Below are positions 1 through 7,160 of a stretch of 64,000 bases of DNA, piece after piece. A program made the translations under genes and the position numbers. A model generated the notes under the pieces. The model searched no databases. It saw only the letters and a program-made list of their open reading frames with translations, and was not told where the DNA came from. Location: positions 3,974,001 through 4,038,000 of the forward strand of contig NZ_CP113060.1 of the NCBI RefSeq assembly GCF_026625725.1, written 5' to 3'. The DNA comes from Pseudomonas sp. SL4(2022) (lineage in GTDB: Bacteria; Pseudomonadota; Gammaproteobacteria; Pseudomonadales; Pseudomonadaceae). Each line of letters opens with the position of its first letter. Position 1 is the stretch's first letter.

Positions 1-1
1 C

Positions 2-2080
2 AACACCGACGACCTGTCGCCGGCTCCAGACGCCTGGTCGCGTCCGGACATCCCGCTGCACGCCCTGGCCATGCTGAAAATGGCTCGTGACGGCATCGTG
101 CCTGATGCGCAAGGCGCCATCGGTCCGATGAAACAGATCGAAGAAATGCGCGGCCAAGGCTTCCCGATCGCCTACGTCGGTGACGTGGTCGGTACCGGTT
201 CCTCGCGTAAATCCGCCACCAACTCGGTGCTGTGGTTCTTCGGCGACGACATCCCCTACGTGCCAAACAAGCGCGCGGGCGGTTTCTGCTTCGGCAGCAA
301 GATCGCGCCGATCTTCTACAACACCATGGAAGACGCCGGCGCTCTGCCAATCGAGTTTGACGTTTCCAACATGCACATGGGCGACGTCATCGACCTCTAT
401 CCGCATGCGGGCAAAGTCTGCAAACACGGCACCGACGAAGTACTGACCACCTTCGAAATGAAGACCCCAGTACTGCTCGACGAAGTCCGCGCTGGCGGCC
501 GTATTCCGCTGATCATCGGTCGCGGTCTGACCGAGAAAGCCCGTGCCGAGCTGGGCCTGGGCCCAACCGACCTGTTCAAGCTGCCTGAGCCACCGGCTGC
601 CAGCACCAAGGGTTTCACCCTGGCGCAGAAGATGGTCGGCAAGGCCTGCGGTCTGCCGGAAGGCAAAGGCGTACGTCCGGGCACCTACTGCGAACCGAAG
701 ATGACCACCGTCGGCTCCCAGGACACCACTGGCCCGATGACCCGCGACGAGCTGAAAGACCTGGCCTGCCTGGGCTTCTCCGCTGACCTGGTGATGCAGT
801 CCTTCTGCCACACTGCGGCCTATCCGAAGCCAATCGACGTGACCACCCACCACACCCTGCCGGATTTCATCCGCACCCGTGGCGGCGTGTCCCTGCGTCC
901 TGGCGACGGCATCATCCACAGCTGGCTGAACCGCATGCTGCTGCCGGATACCGTCGGTACCGGTGGTGACTCGCACACCCGTTTCCCGATCGGCATCTCC
1001 TTCCCGGCCGGTTCCGGTCTGGTTGCCTTCGCCGCAGCTACTGGCGTAATGCCGCTGGACATGCCGGAGTCGGTACTGGTGCGTTTCAAGGGCAAACTGC
1101 AACCGGGCATCACCCTGCGTGACCTGGTGCATGCCATCCCTTACGTGGCCATCCAGAAAGGCCTGCTGACCGTCGAGAAGAAAGGCAAGAAGAACATCTT
1201 CTCCGGCCGCATCCTCGAGATCGAAGGCCTGGACGAGCTGACCGTTGAGCAAGCGTTCGAGCTGTCCGACGCCTCTGCCGAACGTTCCGCTGCCGGTTGC
1301 ACCATCAAACTGCCGGAAAAGGCGATTGCCGAGTACCTGCGTTCGAACATCACCCTGCTGCGCTGGATGATCAGCGAAGGCTACGGCGATGCGCGCACCA
1401 TGGAACGTCGCGCCCAAGCGATGGAAGCCTGGTTGGCCGATCCGAAGCTGATGGAAGCCGACAAGGACGCCGAGTACGCCGAAGTCATCGAAATCGACCT
1501 GGCCGACATCAACGAGCCGGTGCTCTGCGCACCGAACGACCCGGATGACGCCCGCCTGCTCTCGACCGTTCAGGGCGAGAAGATCGACGAAGTGTTTATC
1601 GGTTCGTGCATGACCAACATCGGTCACTTCCGCGCTGCCGGCAAGCTGCTGGATCAGGTCAAAGGGCAGCTGCCAACGCGTCTGTGGCTGTCGCCGCCGA
1701 CCAAGATGGACGCTCATCAGTTAACCGAGGAAGGCTACTACGGCATTTACGGCAAGGCTGGCGCGCGCATGGAAATGCCGGGCTGCTCGCTGTGCATGGG
1801 TAACCAGGCACGCGTTGAGCCGAACTCGACCGTCGTCTCGACCTCGACCCGTAACTTCCCGAACCGCCTGGGTGACGGCGCCAACGTGTACCTGGCTTCT
1901 GCCGAACTGGCAGCAGTCGCCTCGATTCTCGGCAAACTGCCGACGGTCGAGGAGTACATGGCGTACGCGAAGAACATCGACAGCATGGCTGCCGACGTTT
2001 ACCGCTACCTGAGCTTCGATCAGATCGCTGAGTTCCGCGAAGCAGCGGCAAACGCCAAGATCCCTGCTGTTCAGGTCTAA
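2..2080 (+). CDS. acnB: Aconitate hydratase B, 5'-truncated by window edge
   Basis: AcnB interconverts citrate and isocitrate in the TCA cycle and usually also acts on 2-methylisocitrate. The reading frame is open from base 2, so the gene starts before the window; 692 residues are present against about 865 in the family, so roughly the first 175 (the HEAT-like domain) are missing. The three 4Fe-4S ligand cysteines are visible: one in FIGSCMTNIGHF and two in MPGCSLCMGNQ. The swivel-domain signature VGTGSSRKSATNSVLWFFGD lies near the left edge, which is the AcnB domain order (swivel before the catalytic core). A strong terminator follows 15 bp after the stop, so it ends its transcript. The identification is near certain. 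Confidence 0.97.
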   Translation, partial: NTDDLSPAPDAWSRPDIPLHALAMLKMARDGIVPDAQGAIGPMKQIEEMRGQGFPIAYVGDVVGTGSSRKSATNSVLWFFGDDIPYVPNKRAGGFCFGSKIAPIFYNTMEDAGALPIEFDVSNMHMGDVIDLYPHAGKVCKHGTDEVLTTFEMKTPVLLDEVRAGGRIPLIIGRGLTEKARAELGLGPTDLFKLPEPPAASTKGFTLAQKMVGKACGLPEGKGVRPGTYCEPKMTTVGSQDTTGPMTRDELKDLACLGFSADLVMQSFCHTAAYPKPIDVTTHHTLPDFIRTRGGVSLRPGDGIIHSWLNRMLLPDTVGTGGDSHTRFPIGISFPAGSGLVAFAAATGVMPLDMPESVLVRFKGKLQPGITLRDLVHAIPYVAIQKGLLTVEKKGKKNIFSGRILEIEGLDELTVEQAFELSDASAERSAAGCTIKLPEKAIAEYLRSNITLLRWMISEGYGDARTMERRAQAMEAWLADPKLMEADKDAEYAEVIEIDLADINEPVLCAPNDPDDARLLSTVQGEKIDEVFIGSCMTNIGHFRAAGKLLDQVKGQLPTRLWLSPPTKMDAHQLTEEGYYGIYGKAGARMEMPGCSLCMGNQARVEPNSTVVSTSTRNFPNRLGDGANVYLASAELAAVASILGKLPTVEEYMAYAKNIDSMAADVYRYLSFDQIAEFREAAANAKIPAVQV

Positions 2081-2095
2081 GCGTTAGCTGAAATG

Positions 2096-2128
2096 AAAAA
2101 GCCCCGCCTTGTGCGGGGCTTTTTCTTT
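2096..2128 (+). terminator. Intrinsic terminator after acnB
   Basis: A 7-bp GC stem (GCCCCGC at 2101-2107 with GCGGGGC at 2113-2119, five-base loop) is preceded by five A and followed by TTTTTCTTT. It lies 15 bp after the acnB stop and works in both directions in principle because of the flanking A and T runs. Confidence 0.9.
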
Positions 2129-2212
2129 ATGCCTGCCTTGCGCAACAAAAGCCAGCAGCTACTTTCTGACATGGGGGTGTAATAACGCACCACAGACCAT
2201 AAGGAGTTATTT

Positions 2213-2422
2213 ATGAAGCACTGGATCATTGTTGCACTCTGCATGTCCTGTCTTGCCGGCTGCAGCAGCGAATACATCATCAGCACCACCGACGGCCAGA
2301 TGCTCACCAGTGACGGTAAACCGCGCCTGGATAAAGGGACCGGGATGCTCGAGTTTACTGACAGTGAAGGCCGCAAACAGCAGATTCCGCAAAGCTCGGT
2401 CAAGCAGATGCTGGAACGCTGA
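2213..2422 (+). CDS. Small YgdI/YgdR-type (DUF903) lipoprotein
   Basis: This is a 69-residue outer-membrane or periplasmic lipoprotein of unknown function. The N-terminus MKHWIIVALCMSCLAGCSSE is a lipoprotein signal with lipobox LAGC, cleaved before Cys17. The mature part (SEYIISTTDGQMLTSDGKPR, then a segment ending in IPQSSVKQMLER) has the small SH3-like pattern of the E. coli YgdI/YgdR family: a YVISTNDG-like strand, a D-G-K-P turn and a final IPxxxVxxI. The ribosome site AAGGAG at 2201-2206 fixes the start. It is a single-gene unit, with terminators on both sides. Family assignment is from sequence pattern; the cellular role is not known. Confidence 0.88.
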   Translation: MKHWIIVALCMSCLAGCSSEYIISTTDGQMLTSDGKPRLDKGTGMLEFTDSEGRKQQIPQSSVKQMLER

Positions 2423-2434
2423 GTTACTTCGCAT

Positions 2435-2466
2435 ACAACAAACCCCGCCACGGCGGGGTTTGTTGT
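2435..2466 (+). terminator. Long-stem intrinsic terminator after lipoprotein gene
   Basis: ACAACAAACCCCGCC (2435-2449) is perfectly complementary to 2452-2466, a 15-bp stem with a tiny loop. A and T runs lie inside the stem, so it can stop transcription from either side. Confidence 0.85.
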
Positions 2467-2479
2467 ATCTAGGGCTAAG

Positions 2480-2495
2480 TGGCATATGCATTGCT
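2480..2495 (+). promoter_or_regulatory. Candidate sigma-54 promoter of nasS-nasT
   Basis: TGGCATATGCATTGCT matches the -24/-12 consensus TGGCACG-N4-TTGCW, with exactly 10 bases between the invariant GG (2481-2482) and GC (2493-2494). It lies about 120 bp before the nasS start, in the only gap available for a promoter. Two other nitrate units here have equivalent elements, which supports it. No NtrC operator was confirmed. Confidence 0.6.
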
Positions 2496-2614
2496 AAGCA
2501 TCAACCAGCCTTTCCAACGGCGGAAACGCTTCAACAAGACAACGGTGTCGTATCACTCGTAAGCGAGGGCCGCGAGTGGCACGGCACCTTTCTGTGTGGG
2601 CCCAGGAAAGCACC

Positions 2615-3811
2615 ATGAATGAGCGCCTGATCAGCTGCAGCGATACACCGGAAAAGCCCGTGTTGAATATTGGCTTCATGGCCCTGAGCGATTCGGCATC
2701 GGTGATTGTCGCCGCAACGCAGGGCTTTGCCGAAAAATATGGCCTGACCCTAAACCTGAAGCGGCAGCGTTCATGGGCAGGCTTGCGCGATAAACTGCTG
2801 AGCGGTGAACTGGACGCTGCCCACAGTCTCTACGGCTTGATCTATGGCGTACAACTGGGTCTGGGCGGCGCCCCTGCCACCGACATGGCTGTACTCATGG
2901 GGCTGAACCAGAACGGCCAGAGCATCAACCTGTCGCAGCCCCTGCAGGCCACCGGCGTGACCAGCGGTGAGGCACTGAACCAGTATGTGCACCAGCATGC
3001 CGCACGCCTGACCTTCGCCCAGACCTTCCCTACCGGCACCCATGCTATGTGGCTGTATTTCTGGCTCGCTAGCCAGGGCATTCATCCATTGCGCGATGTC
3101 GACAGCGTGGTCGTGCCGCCGCCGCAGATGATCGAACACCTCAAGGCCCAACGCATCGACGGTTTCTGTGTTGGCGAACCCTGGACTGCCAAAGCAGTGG
3201 AAGAAAACCTCGGCTGCACCCTGACCACTATCCAGGCGATCTGGCCCAATCACCCGGAGAAAGTGCTGGGCTGTACCCGTGCCTTTGTCCGCCAGCACCC
3301 CAACAGCGCCCGCGCCCTGATCATGGCCGTGCTGGAAGCCAGTCGGTTTATCGATGAGAGCGAGGAAAACCAGTGCAGCACCGCCCAGTTACTCAGCGGT
3401 CAGGATTATGTAGACGCACCGCTGTCGGCCATTCAACCGCGTTTTCTCGGCCACTATCAGGACGGTCTCGGCCATGCCTGGTTGGACGCTCATCCACTGC
3501 GCTTCCATGGTCAGGGCGCGGTGAACATGCCTTATCTATCAGACGCCATGTGGTTTATGACCCAGTTCCGCCGCTGGGGTCTGCTGCGTAATGACCCGGA
3601 CTACCTGGCTATCGCCCGTCAGGTGCAACAACTCGATCTCTACCAGCAGGCCGCCAGCACCCTCGGCATCGCCGTACCGGCGCCCATGCGCAGCAGCCAG
3701 TTGCTGGATGGCCCGATCTGGGACGGCACTGACCCGGTCGGCTATGCCCGCAGCTTTGCACTGCATGCACGGGTTGATGTGCCCACTGACGCGCTGCAGG
3801 AGAGCTGCTGA
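2615..3811 (+). CDS. nasS: NasS, cytoplasmic nitrate/nitrite sensor (NrtA-like)
   Basis: NasS is the nitrate-sensing partner of NasT. In studied bacteria it holds NasT inactive until nitrate or nitrite binds. The 398-residue protein is a close relative of the transporter binding protein encoded at 7161 (shared NIGFMALSDSASVIVAATQG, TFAQTFPTGTHAMWLYFWLA, VVPPPQMI and FCVGEPW), but it lacks any signal peptide or Tat motif, as expected for a cytoplasmic sensor. The start at 2615 has AGGAAAG 4-5 bp upstream; the frame extends 13 codons further without a ribosome site. nasT follows after one base, so the two are co-translated. Distinguishing sensor from transporter protein rests on the missing export signal and the nasT neighbour. 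Confidence 0.93.
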   Translation: MNERLISCSDTPEKPVLNIGFMALSDSASVIVAATQGFAEKYGLTLNLKRQRSWAGLRDKLLSGELDAAHSLYGLIYGVQLGLGGAPATDMAVLMGLNQNGQSINLSQPLQATGVTSGEALNQYVHQHAARLTFAQTFPTGTHAMWLYFWLASQGIHPLRDVDSVVVPPPQMIEHLKAQRIDGFCVGEPWTAKAVEENLGCTLTTIQAIWPNHPEKVLGCTRAFVRQHPNSARALIMAVLEASRFIDESEENQCSTAQLLSGQDYVDAPLSAIQPRFLGHYQDGLGHAWLDAHPLRFHGQGAVNMPYLSDAMWFMTQFRRWGLLRNDPDYLAIARQVQQLDLYQQAASTLGIAVPAPMRSSQLLDGPIWDGTDPVGYARSFALHARVDVPTDALQESC

Positions 3812-3812
3812 G

Positions 3813-4391
3813 ATGCTGCGTATCATGCTGATTAACGACACGGCGAAGAAAGTTGGCCGTCTGAAAACAGCATTGACCGAAGCAGGCTTCGAGGTCATCG
3901 ATGAATCTGGTCTGACCATCGATCTGCCGGAGCGGGTCGAGGCAGCACGCCCTGACGTGATCCTGATCGATACCGAATCACCGAGCCGCGATGTCATGGA
4001 GCAGGTGGTGCTGGTCAGCCGCGACCAGCCGCGCACCATTGTCATGTTCACCGACGAGCATGACCCCGGCGTGATGCGCCAGGCGATTCAGAGCGGCGTC
4101 AGCGCCTATATCGTCGAGGGCATCCATGCCCAGCGCCTGCAGCCGATTCTCGACGTGGCCATGGCCCGTTTCGAGAGCGACCAGGCGTTGCGTGCACAAC
4201 TGCAGGCACGCGATGCCCAGCTGGCCGAACGCAAGCGCATTGAAGTGGCCAAGGGCCTGTTGATGAAGATGAAAAGCTGCGACGAGGAACAGGCCTACAC
4301 ACTGATGCGTCGCCAGGCCATGAGCCGCCAGCAGAAGCTGGTGCAGGTGGCTGAACAGATCATCGCCATGCACGACATGCTCGGCAGCTGA
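3813..4391 (+). CDS. nasT: NasT, ANTAR-domain antiterminator
   Basis: NasT is an RNA-binding response-regulator-like protein that prevents premature termination in nitrate assimilation leaders once NasS releases it. The 192 residues comprise an N-terminal receiver-like domain (LRIMLINDTAKKVGRLKTAL, then VILIDTESPSRD and TIVMFTDE) and a C-terminal ANTAR domain after a coiled segment. The ANTAR part has the signature ERKRIEVAKGLLM followed by CDEEQAYTLMRRQAM. The start at 3813 follows the nasS stop by one base, with GCAGGAGAGC upstream, so this is one operon. The RNA targets are probably the leaders at 7037-7124 and 12090-12179. Confidence 0.95.
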   Translation: MLRIMLINDTAKKVGRLKTALTEAGFEVIDESGLTIDLPERVEAARPDVILIDTESPSRDVMEQVVLVSRDQPRTIVMFTDEHDPGVMRQAIQSGVSAYIVEGIHAQRLQPILDVAMARFESDQALRAQLQARDAQLAERKRIEVAKGLLMKMKSCDEEQAYTLMRRQAMSRQQKLVQVAEQIIAMHDMLGS

Positions 4392-4528
4392 GTTCGACCA
4401 CTGTTATGCCGTGCTGACGCCTGGCTGTGCTGGACATAAAAGCAGCGCGGCGCTTATCTTCGCGCCTGGCCAGCACACTGGCCAACGTCGCTCGGACGGT
4501 TCCGGGCGCTTACGTCTCCGAGGAAAGC

Positions 4529-5753
4529 ATGGCTGACCAAGCTTCGCGCCGCTTTGCGCGCATCGATCGACTCCCCCTACGTTTTCAACATCACCGCTGA
4601 ACTGAAGATGGCCGCGCGCCGCCGTGGCGAAGACATCATCGACTTCAGCATGGGTAACCCGGACGGTGCCACGCCGCCGCATATCGTCGAAAAACTGGTG
4701 CAGGTCGCCCAGCGTGAAGACACCCACGGCTACTCCACCTCACGCGGCATTCCGCGCCTGCGCCGCGCCATCTCTCGCTGGTACAAGGATCGCTACGACG
4801 TGGAGATCGACCCTGAAAGCGAGGCCATCGTTACCATTGGCTCCAAGGAAGGCCTGGCGCACCTGATGCTGGCGACCCTGGACCATGGCGACACCGTTCT
4901 GGTGCCCAACCCCAGCTACCCGATTCATATCTACGGCGCGGTCATCGCCGGTGCCCAGGTGCGTTCAGTGCCACTGATTCCCGGCGTGGATTTCTTCGCC
5001 GAGCTGGAGCGGGCAATTCGCGAGTCGATTCCCAAGCCGAAGATGATGATCCTCGGCTTCCCGTCCAATCCCACTGCACAGTGTGTGGAGCTGGATTTCT
5101 TCGAGCGTGTGGTGGCCCTGGCCAAGCAATATGACGTGCTGGTGATTCACGATCTGGCCTACGCCGATATCGTCTACGACGGCTGGAAAGCCCCGTCGAT
5201 CATGCAGGTGCCGGGTGCCAAGGACATTGCCGTGGAGTTCTTCACCTTGTCGAAGAGCTACAACATGGCCGGCTGGCGCATCGGCTTTATGGTCGGTAAC
5301 CAGGAGCTGGTCAGCGCCCTGGCGCGGATTAAGAGCTACCACGACTACGGCACCTTCACCCCGCTGCAGGTGGCGGCGATTGCCGCGCTGGAAGGTGATC
5401 AGCAATGCGTGCGCGATATCGCCGAGCAATACCGCCAGCGCCGCAACCTGCTGGTCAAAGGCTTGCACGAGCTGGACTGGATGGTCGAAAACCCGAAAGC
5501 CTCGATGTATGTCTGGGCGAAAATTCCTGAGCAGTACGCCCAGCTCGGTTCACTGGAATTCGCCAAGAAGCTGCTGCTGGAGGCCAAGGTCTGCGTCTCC
5601 CCGGGCATCGGCTTTGGCGATTACGGCGATGACCATGTGCGCTTTGCCTTGATCGAAAATCAGGACCGCATCCGTCAGGCGATTCGCGGGATCAAGGCGA
5701 TGTTCCGCGCCGATGGCCTGATACCCGGCAAGAAGGCCAAGGCCGACGAGTAA
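4529..5753 (+). CDS. alaC: AlaC-type alanine/glutamate-pyruvate aminotransferase, apparent 5' frameshift
   Basis: This PLP enzyme transfers the amino group between glutamate and pyruvate to make alanine. The main frame (to 5753) matches AlaC throughout: FSMGNPDGATPPHIVEKL, the PLP region ASGSKEG-like TIGSKEGLAH, DLAYADIVYDGW, and the Schiff-base lysine in FTLSKSYNMAGWRIGFM. The start with a ribosome site (GAGGAAAG before ATG 4529) reads MADQASRRFARIDRLP, which is the expected AlaC N-terminus. It then runs out of frame at a run of five C (4573-4577), just before YVFNITAELKM resumes in the other frame. Family proteins read RIDRLPPYVFNIT, so two C appear to be missing. A TTG at 4554 could begin the downstream frame but lacks a good ribosome site. 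A terminator follows the gene. Confidence 0.85.
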
Positions 5754-5762
5754 GCAGAAGAT

Positions 5763-5790
5763 AGAGGGCACCTTAGGGGGCCCTCTTTCG
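5763..5790 (+). terminator. Intrinsic terminator after alaC
   Basis: AGAGGGC (5763-5769) pairs with GCCCTCT (5780-5786), followed by TTTCGTTT. It sits between alaC and the convergent lipoprotein gene and may serve both. Confidence 0.75.
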
Positions 5791-5792
5791 TT

Positions 5793-6185
5793 TCAACCGG
5801 AGTAATCCAGCACCGTCCAAACCTTGCTCAGACCACTGGTAATGACGCAGCCGCTCTGCCCCAGTTGATTGTTGCTGTGCAGCGACATCAGATTGGTCAT
5901 GCCATCTGCCGCATCCGAGCGTTCGCTCAGCCACTGCACGCGGCCGCAATTGGCCGTTTCGATCACATAACTGGCCGCCACGGCAGAGTCCTCGCTCGGC
6001 AGCCTGATCACATCCACCACCGTGCCCTGCTCTTCTACACGCTTGCCGTCGGATACCAGCACCGCCCAGGCCTGGCCATTCTCAATCACCAGGTAGGTGC
6101 CATTGGCCCTCGGTTGATCAAGCTGGGGTTGCGCACAACCGGCCAAAAGACCCAACAGCACAATTGTCATCAGCATCTGTTGCAT
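5793..6185 (-). CDS. Hypothetical lipoprotein
   Basis: A 130-residue protein of unknown function. The N-terminus MQQMLMTIVLLGLLAGCAQP is a lipoprotein signal with lipobox LAGC, and the mature part is 100-odd residues with two more cysteines (TANCGRVQW and QSGCVITSG) that could form a disulfide. The chosen start (6185) has AGAGGAG a few bases upstream; the longer frame to 6218 has no ribosome site. It converges on alaC across a terminator and diverges from the LexA-boxed gene at 6397. I do not recognise the family. Confidence 0.8.
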   Translation of the reverse strand: MQQMLMTIVLLGLLAGCAQPQLDQPRANGTYLVIENGQAWAVLVSDGKRVEEQGTVVDVIRLPSEDSAVAASYVIETANCGRVQWLSERSDAADGMTNLMSLHSNNQLGQSGCVITSGLSKVWTVLDYSG

Positions 6186-6289
6186 TGTTAGTGACTCCTC
6201 TGCAGTGCCTGTGGCCATTGGCTTTGCGGGCAGATGGCGCGAGTGATCGAGTAGGTGCCGGTTATGGCCTTGGGCTTACTATTATCGAA

Positions 6290-6309
6290 TACTGTTTATT
6301 TGTACAGTA
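6290..6309. promoter_or_regulatory. LexA (SOS) box
   Basis: TACTGTTTATTTGTACAGTA has the full SOS-box form: outer arms TACTGT and ACAGTA with eight A/T-rich bases between, i.e. CTG-N10-CAG. The arms extend one more base on each side (6289-6310). It lies 87 bp before the gene at 6397 and 104 bp before the divergent lipoprotein gene at 6185. Confidence 0.85.
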
Positions 6310-6396
6310 TTTTTCGATTACCCTTGGTCATGCCATCCAGCCAACCATGCCGCCCGGCAGATCGGGCCCATACAAGGCGTTAACAGGAGTACCCAG

Positions 6397-6714
6397 ATGC
6401 TCGACGTACTGCAGCTGAAACACAGCGTAAACCGCATGCCCTTGGAAAAAGTCCGGGCCACCGTCAATGAATTGCAGCTTGAAGGCATCGTCACCGAGGG
6501 CAAAACGCCGTTTTCCCGGGTGCACTTCAACACCTGTTTTGCCGAGATCGAAGCCTTGCTGCAGCGTGCCGGCTATCACCGTCAGCTGGATGTGGTCGGC
6601 TACCAGGGCCTGACCTACGCCATGTTCGACCCCTCGCGCTGGGAGGCGGTGGAAGTGCTGCGCTGGCTCAAGGAGTTTGTCGAGGAAACTCAGGGCAAAT
6701 CGCTGTCCCGCTAA
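6397..6714 (+). CDS. Hypothetical protein, probably SOS-induced
   Basis: A 105-residue protein I do not recognise. It begins MLDVLQLKHSVNRMPLEKVR, is rich in charged and aromatic residues, and has no signal peptide or membrane segment, so it is likely cytoplasmic. The helix-rich start, a central GKTPFSRVHFNTCF segment and the C-terminal WEAVEVLRWLKEFVEE helix suggest a compact single domain. CAGGAG before the start supports 6397. Its only obvious upstream control element is the LexA box at 6290-6309, so induction by DNA damage is inferred. By size it could be a small regulator or inhibitor, but nothing in the sequence assigns a function. Confidence 0.8.
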   Translation: MLDVLQLKHSVNRMPLEKVRATVNELQLEGIVTEGKTPFSRVHFNTCFAEIEALLQRAGYHRQLDVVGYQGLTYAMFDPSRWEAVEVLRWLKEFVEETQGKSLSR

Positions 6715-6995
6715 GGCTGTGGTGCGTGATCCACACCTAGGCTGGCGGCACCAAGGCGAAGCAAAAGCGCTTGGCAGCGGCTTAGCCATGCACAACATTG
6801 GCTCAATAAGATGACTAAAAGCGCTGCTGGTCTGCGGCATGGCACGGCATTACGGCAAGAAAACTTTTTTCTAACCAACATTTAATACTGTGCTTAACCC
6901 TATGATTTATAGCGTTTAAGCCTACCAACCTAAGGCTCGTTCGAGCCCGCTTCAGAGGGTTCTGGCGGTTGTCAGCCGCCGTACCCCAGTAAAGC

Positions 6996-7011
6996 TGGCA
7001 AGCCCTTTGCT
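6996..7011 (+). promoter_or_regulatory. Sigma-54 promoter of nrtABC
   Basis: TGGCAAGCCCTTTGCT fits TGGCACG-N4-TTGCW with 10 bases between GG (6997-6998) and GC (7009-7010). The predicted start near 7022 lies about 15 bases before the first ANTAR hairpin, so the RNA would begin just in time to contain the whole leader. Confidence 0.75.
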
Positions 7012-7036
7012 ATCGTCCTCACAAGATTCCTGCGCA

Positions 7037-7082
7037 GCCCACCAACGGCGGTGAGCCGCGGATCACGGACAACGGCGTCCGT
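7037..7082 (+). promoter_or_regulatory. Tandem ANTAR (NasT) target hairpins, nrtABC leader
   Basis: Two hairpins with hexaloop AACGGC, which has A at position 1 and G at position 4 as in ANTAR-protein targets. Hairpin 1 is CACC-AACGGC-GGTG (7040-7053, extendable to 7037-7056 across one C/A mismatch). Hairpin 2 is ACGGAC-AACGGC-GTCCGT (7065-7082). The loop and 3' arm of hairpin 2 are also the left arm of the terminator at 7071-7124, so the two structures exclude each other. NasT binding should hold hairpin 2 and allow read-through. Confidence 0.85.
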
Positions 7083-7124
7083 CAGGTCACCTCATTAGAG
7101 GTGGCCTGGCGGACGCCGTTTTTT
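7071..7124 (+). terminator. Regulated leader terminator before nrtA
   Basis: AACGGCGTCCG (7071-7081) pairs with CGGACGCCGTT (7110-7120), with an inner stem GGTCACCT/AGGTGGCC (7085-7092 with 7099-7106, one G-U pair). TTTTTT ends it. It lies 37 bp before the nrtA start and overlaps ANTAR hairpin 2. Confidence 0.9.
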
Positions 7125-7160
7125 GTTTCAGCCGTTTTATCGGCCAGAGAGGACAGACCT

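Noticed and set aside
6772..6787. Second sigma-54-like match TGGCAGCGGCTTAGCC
   Set aside because: The GG/GC spacing is right but the -12 part is poor, and the match at 6996 fits both consensus and leader position better.
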